A program made the position numbers and the translations under genes. A DNA stretch of 39,025 nt. Origin: Chara braunii. Lineage: Eukaryota > Streptophyta > Charophyceae > Charales > Characeae. How positions within the stretch are numbered: position 1 is the stretch's first letter; every line of letters begins with the position of its first letter. This document shows, piece by piece, positions 1-9,488 of this stretch. The notes beneath the pieces were generated by a model that saw only the letters and a program-made list of their open reading frames with translations, searched no databases and was not told where the DNA came from. The DNA lies in contig BFEA01000059.1 of the NCBI GenBank assembly GCA_003427395.1, positions 3,708,893 through 3,747,917 of the forward strand, given 5' to 3'.

Positions 1-429
1 GGCTCACGAGGGTGGGGTGTAGCCCCGGGGGGGGCCCGAGGTTGGGCCAAAACTGCAATATTGCAGTTTGGCCCAAGGGGTGCAGGCTGAGGCTGCGCAC
101 CCCCCTGTATTTTTTATTTTTTATTTTTTATTTGGAATTTTTTTTTTTTTTGATTTTTTTGTCGGGGCCAAGTATGCCGAACCCCGGCCCCCGGGACCCC
201 CGCCGGGGCCCCGGGGCCGGGGCTCGACAACCCTGATAGGAATAAGCGATAAGGAGTGCGACTAAAGGTTGTATCTGGGGCTTTGAATGATTAGTAGTAG
301 GGTGGATCGTTGAACCTAGAGGTGGAACGACTAGATATGACTTGGAACAAGTCCCTTGAAACTTAACAAAGCTGCCTGATGGGCTATCTTCTTTATTCCT
401 ACCAGGTTGGTTAGCACAAGGATATAAAG
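1..429 (+). other. Non-coding leader ahead of plus-strand gag
   Basis: No gene is seen. The stretch holds the palindrome at 42-76, runs of T interrupted by A and G at about 109-160, and a very GC-rich, palindrome-prone block at about 181-226. It may be the 5' untranslated leader or LTR edge of the plus-strand retroelement, but no primer binding site with a TGG start is visible, so the element's 5' boundary is probably outside the window. Confidence 0.4.
42..76. repeat. 35-bp near-perfect palindrome
   Basis: The two arms (starting TTGGGCCAAAACTGCAA and ending TTGCAGTTTGGCCCAA) are reverse complements except for one extra A in the left arm. It lies in the non-coding leader ahead of the plus-strand gag and could fold as a hairpin in a transcript. 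No known family is recognised. Confidence 0.8.
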
Positions 430-1960
430 ATGCCAGACTCAGATGGAATCGAGCGAGGCCCGACTGCTACGCCGGAAGATTTCGTCAAAGCCATTGAGAA
501 AAGAGAGTTGGCACGACTACAGGTGCCGAAAGTTGACATCTTCTGGTTTGAAGGGGAAACCGTGTCTAAGTGGCTAGAGTTGTTGGAACAGATTACAGGT
601 GAGGCATCTGATGAAGATAAGTTCAAACTTCTATCCAGTTACATCTAGTGGGAAATCCGGCCCGAAATTATGAAGGTGACTGCTGAAGCAGGGGGAGACT
701 GGGCCAAGTTCAAAGAAGAGATGCAAAGGCGTTTCAAGTTGGGGGATGGTCTGCTAACGAAGGCAGACCTATAAATGCTACAACGCGATGAGTTCACTAT
801 TGTAAGGGCTTTCGCAATAGCATTTGAAAAGATGGCGAGAAAGGTTCCAGGGATGGCAGAGGAAGAGCAGTGTGCAACCTTCCTGGGGCACTTCACAAAT
901 TGGGAGGCCTCTGCGCTGACCAAGAAGGGTGCGCCAGGTAGACATCTTCCAAATGCGACAAGCCAGGAAGAAAAGAAAGGTCTTGGATGCCACGACGAGC
1001 AATGGGTGAGACTTTGAGAAGATGGTAGAGGATGCGGTAGCCCAACTGGATGTCGCGAAGGAAGCAAAGGCAGCGAGAAAGGCTATGGCGGCTCCGCAGG
1101 TCCAAGGAAAAACTAAAAAGGCGGTGGTGCAAGAGGAGGAAGAAGAAAATGAAGAGGAGTCTGAACCTCTAAAGCTAACAAAAGCTCAAAGGAAGGCGAA
1201 AAATCTGACTCAAGGGGGCCAATGCTCAGGAAAGGGTCAGGTCCCACAAGCGACAGCGCTGCCACCCCCTGAGTCGCATGAGCAGGCCACGCCGACACCC
1301 TATGGGCCATGGCCGGGCTATAGACCCCCAAGTCCTTGGCCTGGGTACAATCCATACATGCCATGGCCGGTAAGTGAGCCGCATGGATCATGCGCAGGAG
1401 CACCATTGAGCACAGCTTCCTGCCGATGTCCAGGGCCCCAGTCCCAACAAGTAAACCACCCGAGCCCGCAGTCGAGCCAACCTCAACAGCCGACACCACA
1501 AGGATTACAAGGAAACCAAGGCGGCGGACGGGGACAGAATCAAGGATGGGGCCGAGGGCGAGGAAATGGTGGCCGCGGAGGAAACGGAAGGGGAAATGGT
1601 GGTGGTAATTCCAGGGGAGGAGGAAATGGAGACTGGAATGCGTTAGGGAGCCAGGGTTGTCAGGAGGGTGGACGAGGCTTTGGTAGAGGAAGGATATATT
1701 GGAGGAATGCCATTTGCTGGCATTGTGGGCAGAAAGGCCACACTATCAAATTTTGCCATGTCCGAAGGAATGACGAAGATGAGGGGTTGATCAGTACCAA
1801 TTATGATGTGGATATGTATAACAAATTTGGGTACTACATTGACCCAAAGACCCCTGGCCGAACGAGGAAGGAAGCCCTACGACGAGCCGAGGCAGGCATG
1901 CCACCGCTCCTCCGGCTATGTTCCGGATTTGACAAGAGAAGGAGGTCCGCTGTGACATAA
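430..1960 (+). pseudogene. gag: Decayed gag (capsid/nucleocapsid) of a Ty3/gypsy-like element
   Basis: The start at 430 begins with MPDSDGIERGPTATPEDF, and the frame is cut by in-frame stops at 646-648 and 772-774. A frameshift near 925-945 moves the coding sense to the frame of 1022-1960, and another stop lies just before 1022. The N-terminal part resembles retrotransposon capsid (acidic and helical, with a FEGETVSKWLELLEQ segment). The C-terminal part is rich in P and Q, then has an RGG-like stretch (about 1520-1690), then a CCHC zinc knuckle CWHCGQKGHTIKFC at 1715-1756 with perfect C-X2-C-X4-H-X4-C spacing. The knuckle binds element RNA during packaging in this family. The protein cannot be made from this copy. 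The zinc knuckle differs clearly from that of the minus-strand element, so these are two lineages. Confidence 0.85.
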
Positions 1961-2248
1961 GGGTGGAAGAAATAGGAGAGAGTGAGGAAGTGGGGCAAGG
2001 AAGGAACGCCGACACCATCAAAGAAGAGCCAATCATAGTGGAATCTGATGATGAGATAGAGGAGGATTGTTGAAATGAGCCACGAAAAGCGAAGATAGGG
2101 GAAGATTGTTGGAGGGAGGCCCGCCAAATGATGGAAAAAGATGAAGGATTGAGTGGCTAAAGTCGGGAGGTACCAGCAAAAACTGGCCGATATGTGTGAA
2201 GAGGTTAAGGAGTGGAGAGGTAAGGAGTCACTGGTGTAGCTTTACAAT
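1915..2248 (+). pseudogene. Broken gag-protease linker
   Basis: Coding sense continues after the stop at 1960 but in the next frame (about 1925-2074, acidic, with EEPIIVESDDEIEED). It returns to the gag/protease frame by about 2155, where a YQQKLADMCEEVKEWRGK-like stretch runs into the protease ORF across one TAG near 2237. This implies two compensating frameshifts plus stops. The assignment is by continuity only; no domain is recognised. Confidence 0.45.
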
Positions 2249-3074
2249 ATGGTTCCAGGGTCGCAAGGAGGGTCTGGGAACCTACCAGGCGTTACGATCT
2301 CAGGACCAACGCCTCGGTCCAGCATGGCTTATAGGCCACCCTCCAGATCAAGGAGAGTGTCACAAGCTGTCAGGACAAGGGCCAAGGGGCCGGTGAGCCC
2401 CGGCGAGCCGGCAAAAGATATTCCCGAGCCTAGTGGGGAGAAAGAGGTTGTAGATGTTCCACGGGAAAAGGAGGAAGAGGATGATAGATTGAGAAAGGAA
2501 GAGGACGAGAAGGCCGAGCAGCGGGCCAGAAAGAGAGACGCTAAAACTGATACGGACAAGGCCTTAGAAGGAAAGAAAAAGAAGTATGTTGTTCGAGTGG
2601 AGGAAGCGTTCGATGTGGAGGAGATAATGGACAGGATCCTTGAGGGCCATAATCACCTTATGAACCTAAAGGACGTCCTGGCTTCGACACCAAGGCTCAG
2701 GGATGAGCTGAAGGCGCGGTTATCTAGAAAAATGGTGGCCAGCGTACGATTAGGGACCATAATCCCTAAAGAGGCGGAATGGGTCGAGACCGGTACGAAG
2801 ATGGATTGGAAGTCTCTCACATGTGGGTGTCTTGATGTAGTGATAAAAGGCAAGACTTGTATGGCAATGGTGGACAGTGGCACAGAAATGAACCTCATAA
2901 AGGAGGAACATGCTTTGCGGTTAGGAATGGAAATAGATCGCTCCCACAAGGGGGCCTTGATGGGGGCGAATTGTCGGTCGGTTTTTATAGGGACCGCATC
3001 AGCGGTAATTGGGAAAGTAAAAGTAAGGAGTTGTTTTTTCGTAATGTCTGATCTTGATCACCCCATTCTACTGG
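2249..3074 (+). pseudogene. pro: Retropepsin-like aspartic protease region of the plus-strand element
   Basis: This is an open segment in the same frame as the zinc-knuckle gag. It starts with a low-complexity linker, followed by a highly charged K/E/R-rich region (about residues 65-115). A retropepsin-like domain follows, with the catalytic motif MVDSGTEMNLI (D of DSG at 2873-2875) and a C-terminal HPILLG flap-proximal motif at about 3057-3074. In this family the protease cleaves the Gag-Pol polyprotein. Immediately after HPILLG the sequence becomes the LTR-like repeat, and the ORF ends at 3088 with three residues contributed by that repeat. No reverse transcriptase or integrase follows on this strand, so the element is truncated or is a pol-less non-autonomous form. 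Confidence 0.8.
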
Positions 3075-4514
3075 GAATAACGCAGTAGCGTGTACCAGAC
3101 TGATACCGCACCCTTATCGAGCTAGAACTGGGTCGGTGCCGAACCAAGATCGAGCCCGAAATATACGGGACACCGTACAATGCCGCAATACCGTCATCAT
3201 TCCGAACCTGATATTAGTGTCGTGGAGTGTACCAAAGCCAATGCTTAACTTGGAATAAATATTGTGATAGCGCCGAACCTGAAATCGTCTGCCATAGTCA
3301 TGTCAAAGCTAAAATAAATTGTCGTGGTGACCCCAAACCTGAAATAAATCGGTGCCAAGGTTCCGATCCTGAAATGAACCGTCGCGACGACCCCAAGCCT
3401 GAAATGAACTACCGCAGCGCCCCCGACCTTGAGATAAATCATCGTGAAGATGTCGAACCTGAAGCATGTAGCCGTCGAGTCATACCGAACTGGAAGTAGA
3501 CTGCCGTCAAGGTTCCGAACCTGAAAAATAGACCGTTGCAGTGGCTGCCGACCTGAAGATCCGAAACAACCGACCCCGAACTCATATCGAATCAGCAGCC
3601 CGTCGGATACCGTAGGGTGCAACCACGCCGTAACAATACCGAACCTCTCCGAACCAGTATCCGTACCGAGCCAAATACCATACCCATGTGACTAACCTCG
3701 GACTGACTCAGTGGGGTCAGTAATCAGGTAGATCAAGAGAGCAACGTGGAAAACCTCGATCTTCAGGGAATAGTAAAAAAAAGGGTTAGAGTCCAGAGAA
3801 TCTGATCAAATCTGGGTTCTGAACTGACGATGGCTAATCCAAGCAAAATCAGACCAGACATCGAATAACCGTTAGTTCTTGTTCGTTTCATCATTTCTAA
3901 TCATTCTGCCCCCTCTTTTAACCGTAAGTTCACCAAAAATAAATTTCGAGGGAGTCTTAATTAAATTGTTAGAATCCTTTTGTTTCTTTTCTGCTTTATC
4001 GTTTTTAATTTTTTTCTTTGTTTTTTATTTCATTGCCGGAAACATATAATAACGAGGTATTTTTTCTAAAGTTTATATACCACAAAAAATAAGGAAATCA
4101 AGGAATACCACATCTTTTTCTCCCCTCCTACTGTTCATAAACTTTTCTCCCATTTTTAATTTAGGTACCAAAATTGATAAAAATTTGAGGCGATATTCCA
4201 GCCCCGATCATATGATGCAAAAGCATTGCGGCGGGGTCAACACACGCGATGCCTCCCCGCAGCCGGCCATCCCAGGTCTAGCCTCGGGACGAGCAGAAAT
4301 GACGGTCCCTAGATGTGCCAGGAGGGGCTACCCATTTCGCCATCTTTGGGGGTTACTCGTAAGGTTCAGTACGCCCAAAATCAGGGGTGCCCTGAGTTCC
4401 CCTAATTTTTACTGTCTGGTCATACCAGAGTACCGTCAAATCACGGACTTGTCCCTGAGCCTAAGTCCCAAAACCACAGATTTCAGGCGGCGCACTGCTT
4501 GTGGCCGCCTGACA
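3072..4514. repeat. LTR-like long dispersed repeat, copy 1
   Basis: About 1.44 kb that recurs at 21304-22729 in the same orientation with only scattered substitutions, mostly transitions, and one ~17-bp indel (present here near 4338-4356, absent in copy 2). The left edge abuts the protease of the plus element. The right edge ends ...CCTGACA, with CA at 4513-4514. Bases TG at 3072-3073 would give TG...CA ends, as in an LTR, but the left edges of the two copies do not align perfectly and no target-site duplication is visible. It contains a 30-bp minisatellite and AT-rich sequence. It could be the 3' LTR of the pol-less plus element or a repeat of another kind. Confidence 0.75.
3260..3565. repeat. 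30-bp in-phase minisatellite inside LTR-like repeat copy 1
   Basis: About ten imperfect units carry a core such as CCTGAAATAAATCGTCG at ~30-bp steps (for example near 3278, 3338, 3368, 3398, 3428, 3458, 3520 and 3553). Because 30 is a multiple of three, the plus frame reads as a 10-residue repeat (PEINRCQGSD, PEMNRRDDPK, PEMNYRSAPD). The minus frame is also open. No promoter or start supports translation, so it is annotated as a repeat rather than a gene. Confidence 0.7.
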
Positions 4515-4564
4515 GTTAACCCGGACCACTTCTCGACGCCCCCGTCGAGCCCTATCCACTTACG

Positions 4565-5122
4565 TCAAACGAAGCCGACGAGCTTCAGGGTCATTGCCCG
4601 TAAAGGACGCCCACGTCGGCGTTTAATTGTCTTATGTCTCAGTCTGTTATGAGTTCTGGGGCTAAGAAGATGTTTCTTAACTTTCCTTTTCCTTCGGGAT
4701 TTTGGCCTGGGTAGGATTCTTTTTTTCTTCTGACGTTGGCCCGAGAAAGGTGCCGACCCGCCAGTTTGTCTAATGCGAACTCTCCGTCTGGCCCTCTTGA
4801 GCACGAATAACCATTTCTTCTCTCTTCCTAATGCTAACCCTTTAACCTTTCTTCTCTCCACTCTTTTCCTCTTCTTGGAGTTTTTCCGTGCCTCTAATCG
4901 TCTCGAGGGGGCTTCATCCTCCATTTTGGCCTTCCCTTTTCCTTTCGGGCCTATCAGCGATAAGGTGGGTGTTGGCCTGGGTCTAAACAACTTTAACCTA
5001 GCACCTGCCACTAGGTCCTTCCACTTGGATCCGTCTAATTCTGCTATCATATAGGCACCCCAGTCGAGCGCGTCAACCACTCTGTGAGGTTCCATCCATC
5101 TGTTGGCGATTTTTCTGGTTCA
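4565..5122 (-). pseudogene. Integrase C-terminal region and basic tail
   Basis: This follows the integrase core after an in-frame TGA at 5122-5120. It begins RKIANRWMEPHRVVDALDWG and continues with IAELDGSKWKDLVAGARLK. This matches the position and feel of the GPY/F-type C-terminal module of gypsy integrases, which helps bind DNA or chromatin. It is followed by a very basic Lys/Arg-rich tail to the stop at 4567-4565. The gene ends only about 50 bases from the LTR-like repeat at 4514. No clean polypurine tract is visible in that gap on the minus strand. The family assignment rests on order and weak motif similarity. Confidence 0.65.
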
Positions 5123-5592
5123 GGTCCTTTCAAGTGCTGCGTCGTAGAGAAGGACCATATCTCCTATGCTCACCCTCTCTTTCCTGATTCGCATGCCCTT
5201 GTCCCATCTCTCTTTACCTTTGTCCCTCTCCACTGCCAGACGATCTGCCACTGTCATAAGGTTATCTTCCAAACTGTAGGCTATTTGTCTTGTTCGGGCA
5301 GCTATGAGTTCCTCTCTGGACATCCTCTCCGCCCAGTCGACAGTGGTCCAGCTGTCGACGTGAAACTCTATGGGGAGCGGACAATGCCGCCCGAACCACA
5401 AGGTGTATGGCGGGTATCCAGTGCTAGGCCAGACCGTAACGTTGTCCGCCCATATTGCGTATCGAAAATATCGTGGCCAATCGCCGTCCTTACCTTTGCA
5501 CCACTTGGATAGTGATGCTATTAGAGTCTGGTGTCCCCTCTCTACTGGAGAGTTCGACTGTGGGTGGTAGGCAGTGGCTATCAAACTCTAGC
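5120..5592 (-). pseudogene. Integrase core, third catalytic segment
   Basis: The frame contains ATAYHPQSNSPVERGHQTL, with the glutamate of the DD35E catalytic triad in PVERGHQ. The reading frame differs from the preceding integrase segment, so a one-base frameshift lies near 5582-5592. Downstream WADNVTVWPSTGYPPYTLWFG matches the usual region after the catalytic Glu in Ty3/gypsy integrases. Integrase inserts the element cDNA into the host genome. The segment ends at a TGA at 5122-5120 and resumes in the same frame as the C-terminal region. Confidence 0.85.
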
Positions 5593-5634
5593 CCCGACTC
5601 TCTTGAACACACTCTGAACCTTGTCGGCTAGAAA

Positions 5635-5943
5635 TTATGCCCCTCTATCCATCACTATCTTGCTGACACAACCATACCTAGATAAGTACTCTAGGACGAA
5701 GTTCTTCACCTCCCTAGCCGACTTACTCCTGATAGGTTTACCATCCACGAACCCAGTGAAGTCGTCTCGTATGTTCACAACATAGTTCATATTGCCTACT
5801 CCTTTCGGCATCTTCACCAGATCCATGTGTACCTTCTCTCCTGGCCTGGTTGGATAGGAAGGATGAAGGGGCTCTTTGTATTTCACAAGAGCTCTCTTCT
5901 GACACTCTTCGCAGGTTATACAGTATCTTTCGACGTCTTTGTA
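5635..5943 (-). pseudogene. Integrase zinc-binding end and first part of catalytic core
   Basis: In the same frame as RT-RNase H, after an in-frame TAG at 5946-5944. It opens YKDVERYCITCEECQKRA, which supplies the CEEC half of the HHCC zinc finger. The two histidines are just before the TAG, in LHDGVVGGHRG. The catalytic core follows with HMDLV (first Asp) and IVMDRGA (second Asp) before a TAA stop at 5637-5635. All expected landmarks are in order for an integrase, but stops on either side break it. Confidence 0.85.
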
Positions 5944-7455
5944 CTATCCTTCCCACCAGTACAGCCTGCGTACCTTTTTGTAGGTTCCTTTGACTCCTCT
6001 ATGTCCTCCGACTACCCCGTCATGAAGCTCCACAACTATCGTTTGTCCCTCTTCAGGATCACAGACTACTCGGAAGGGCATCCCCGACCCGACTGGTCTT
6101 CGGAATAGATGGCCCGCTCTAAGGCAGTACTGGGCCGCTTGTCTCCGGATATCTGAATCTTGACTCTCCTCTCTTGACAAATATAGCCCGATCGTTCGGT
6201 ATTTGCCCTCGTAAAGGTTAACCATAAATCGATCGGCGCGTCTAGGCTCCGCCATTGTCAGGGCCCCAGCTACTATTGGGCGCTCGACCTCAAGAGGGAT
6301 CCGAGAAAGCTCATCCGCCACAGCATTTTTAGTACCCGATATTCTTTCAACTTTATAGTCATAGAGTCGAATCTGTATTAACCATCGTGCGATGGTCGAA
6401 TCCGTCAGACTGAAGTCCTTCTGGAGGACAGAGGCAACCGCTGTGGAATCTACTCGTAGGATGAACCGTCGTCCGTAGATATAGTGTCTGAACGTGTCCA
6501 GACACCGCAGAACAGCTAACACTTCCTTCTTGAATTGACTGTAGTTACACTCTGCCGTATTAAGTGTCCTACTCTCAAATCTTAACGGTTTTTCCTTCCC
6601 TTCAGCGTCCTTCTGCGACAGCAGCCCACCAACTGAACAAGGTCCAGCATCCGTGGATACTATGAAGGGTCTCCCAACCTCATCATCAAAGAATGGCAAG
6701 CCCAGTACGCGCCCTCCCTCCTTAAATTCATCTTTAAGCTCTTGCATAGCGAGTTCCTGAGAAGAATCCCAGTATAATTTCTCAGTCTTCCGAAGAAGTA
6801 CCCTCAATGGCTCAACCTTCTCCGCATACCTGCGTATGAAAATCCGCCAATAACCAACCACTCCCAGAAATTGATGGACCTCGGTAGCACTATGCAACGG
6901 CGACGACCAATTTAAGAGTTTGTCTAGCTTTGCAGGATCCGCTCGGCGTCCTTTTGAGTCGCAGATAAAGCCTAAGATCTTAATAGTCGAGACGGCCCAC
7001 CGGCTCTTTGTTCCGCTGACTGTCAAATTTGCATCATCCAGCTGCTCAAGCATCGCGCCAATATCGGTTAGGTGCTGCTCGACGAATTTCCTAACTTCTG
7101 GTACAACCTCTGTCTCATCTTTCTCTACTGGTCCTTTAATAGGAAAGTCATCCAAAAAAACTTCAACCTTGTCAGGAATAAACTCCTTGAGGACGGCTAC
7201 CATGGCTATCTGAAAAACGGCTACCCAATTAGTCCAACCCATAGGGACAACCATCATTTGTATCAGTCCCAATGGCGTGTGCATAGCCCTGAGGTGCCTG
7301 TCCCTGGGATCAAGCGGTACCTCATCATAGCCTGAGAAAAGATCACAGACCGAATAAATCGACCTGCCCGCAGCGCCTTCAGCCAGTAAGTCAGCGTGAG
7401 GCACAGAGCCTACGTCTCGTATCGTCACCTCGTTGACCTTCTGAAGGTCCTGAAT
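5944..7455 (-). pseudogene. pol: Reverse transcriptase and RNase H of a Ty3/gypsy element
   Basis: This is the longest intact piece of the element (494 residues from 7428). RT landmarks: VTIRDVGSVPHAD, YSVCDLFSGYDEV (first catalytic Asp), LPMGW-type motif as VVPMGWTNWVAVFQ, and FLDDF at about 7158-7144 in place of YxDD, which is typical of gypsy RTs. RNase H follows with STDAG (residue ~260), KKEVLAVL (~302) and RVDSTAV (~327), the three acidic catalytic positions. It ends with the histidines of the integrase zinc finger. The upstream border is a pair of adjacent TAG stops (7461-7456) in the same frame as the preceding segment. The order PR-RT-RH-IN identifies Ty3/gypsy (Metaviridae-type) rather than Ty1/copia. 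Confidence 0.95.
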
Positions 7456-7458
7456 CTA

Positions 7459-7958
7459 CTAGATCTTGTCATTTGGCTTTCGTAGGAAGAACCATCGATT
7501 AGCATAAACGTTGTCTGATGGCTCTGCAACATGAGAAGCCATCTTCTCTTTCAGGAAAGCGATAACCTCTTCCTTCTCCTTCTGGGCGTATTTCCATCCT
7601 GCGTCATTCCATGAAACATGTGGAATCGTGTAAATCCTTGCAGGCTTAGCGTATCGAGGGTCAACCGTACCGCGCTCCGCGTAGCTGAAAGCTATAGCCT
7701 TATCGCATGTCTTCAGGATTTCTATCACACGTTCCCGCTCCTGTGGGGTCAAATTTCCGTCCCCGATGTCCATCCCTGCTATCCTCTCTTCCGTTAGGCG
7801 TTGCGGCTCCTTTTTCTTTCTTTCTTTAATTTCCTTTGCGATCTCTTCTTCCGATATTCCTTCCAGTGCAGATCGCTCGCAGCCCACCGCCGCTGGCTTA
7901 ACTTTCTGAGCTACTCGCTTGTGTCGCTTGGGTAGCCCCCCATAAGGGGCCGTGCGCT
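7459..7958 (-). pseudogene. N-terminal part of pol (fingers region of RT)
   Basis: Coding sense begins in the -1 frame right after the slippery site at 7965-7959, reading KRTAPYGGLPKRHKRVAQK, and runs through a linker. It then reaches SYAERGTVDPRYAKPARIYTIPH and ends NRWFFLRKPNDKI, the usual lead-in to the RT palm. The two adjacent TAG stops at 7461-7456 separate it from the rest of RT in the same frame. There is no obvious start codon of its own at the junction, consistent with expression by ribosomal frameshifting from gag-protease. Confidence 0.8.
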
Positions 7959-9485
7959 TAAAAAAAACACAAATACCACGCCGCCAAATTCCTCATCTGC
8001 CTCCTTTGGATACGAGTTGTCGTCCACTATCAGTCGACTCCCTAAATCCTCCACTTCTACAATCCTGCCTTCTTCTTCTATGAGTAGAGGTCCATACTTC
8101 TTCTCGCGAAATCGCACCGCGCGGCTGGAGATAGGTAATGACTTAATCCGATCACTGGGTCTTGCACCCACAGCGAGAGATGCTCTGTTCCTCGGGTCTC
8201 GAGGCTCCACCGTCTCAATCATAATCCACGCCCCATCTAGCTTCTTGATGGACAGTGTCTGGCTCCCGTCCGGTCGCCCTATCGTCACCACATGCACATG
8301 GCTCAACCACGTCCGTCCCAAGAGCAGGTCATAGCTGCAGTTCTTAACTGCAAAGACTGGCAGGGTCACTCGTACCCCTTGGACCTCTATGGCTGCCTTA
8401 TGACAAACCCCTGTGATTTGTTGCTTCCTCCCATCAGCCGCCTCTATCTCGAATAGGTATGACCTATCAAGTCTCAGTCCAACTCGCTCTGCTAGATCCT
8501 CGTCTATAATGACAGCCTCACTGCCGTTATCGATCACAACATCTAGAACCGCTCCCTCGTTTAGGATCGTCTCTACGGTCCCACTACCAAGCATGTAAAA
8601 CTTGTCTGGAGGCACACCTTCCATCCCATCAAGAAGAACTGTCGCCATGCGATCTGCTCTAGCAGTCACCTCCGATACTGCTACAGTAGGAACATCCGCC
8701 TTAGGGGCCATCTGAGCGTCCTCTGATAGAGGTATGCGAGTCTTCCGCGTGATCATCTGTAACTCGTCGCGAGCCGGCTTGGATGATGCCAGATATTCCA
8801 GAATAAAGCACTGCATGGGCTGTCGAAGGGCCCGTCTCAGTGGCTCGACCGTGTCAATCTCATCCAGCGAACTCTTCATCAAGAACTTCTTCACTCTCCG
8901 CTTTCGCGGTGAAAGAATAACCTCCTCTTCATCAATCCGTTGTTCGTCCTTCTCTGCCATCACGTAATCCGTATCGGTCTTCCTCGATGTAGACCCCCTC
9001 GCCGACTTGGTAGCTGTCACCCTTATGGGTGTGGTTGTCATATCTCCTTCGAATGTTATCTTGATGCTCAGACTCCTAACCGGCTCCTTTCCTTTACTCA
9101 GCTTTACTCTCCTTGCTTCAACATTCTCCTTCATCGAAGGGAACATCGATATGTCTCCCGGATCATCTACCCACTTGACGTACTTGCGGTCATCAAGCAC
9201 GACAAGTCCCTCATCTATTGCCTGTTTGAGATCCGAGCACTCTCTCTTGATATGATCATCCCCTCTACAGTAGACGCAAGAGTTCCTGGGAGTGGGTGGT
9301 CTGTCGTCTGCGCTCCTTGAGGCCGAACCCCTCGCTGCTCTGGGGTCAGGGGACTTTGTATGCCGATCCGATGACGCGCCATATCCCCCTCTCTCATTCC
9401 GGCCGCACGAATCATTGCGGCGGTCTCCTCTGGATCCTCCTTGCTCATATCGGCCTCGTGAGTCATTCCGGTGGTCCCCATGGTC
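7911..9485 (-). pseudogene. Nucleocapsid zinc knuckle and aspartic protease of the minus-strand element
   Basis: Open from just after a TAA at 9488-9486 to a TAG at 7913-7911. A CCHC zinc knuckle CVYCRGDDHIKREC sits at 9278-9237 with exact C-X2-C-X4-H-X4-C spacing. A long charged linker follows, then a retropepsin-like domain: LDVVIDNGSEAVIID, with DNGS in the place of D-S/T-G, and YDLLLGRTWL as the C-terminal motif. The DNG variant keeps the catalytic Asp but replaces the usual Ser/Thr. Whether that lineage tolerates it or this is decay cannot be told here. Gag and protease share one frame, and pol is reached by the -1 site near the end of this ORF. Confidence 0.85.
7935..7965 (-). promoter_or_regulatory. 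Putative -1 ribosomal frameshift signal at the protease/RT junction
   Basis: On the minus strand the gag-protease frame reads TTT TTT TTA AGC, giving a canonical X XXY YYZ heptamer U UUU UUA at 7965-7959. An 8-nt spacer (7958-7951) follows, then a GCCCC/GGGGC stem (7950-7946 with 7939-7935) around a 6-nt loop. Slipping back one base gives exactly the frame in which RT is open, while the zero frame ends at a TAG at 7913-7911. The spacing fits known -1 signals. The host copy is decayed, so this is a fossil signal. Confidence 0.7.
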
Positions 9486-9488
9486 TTA

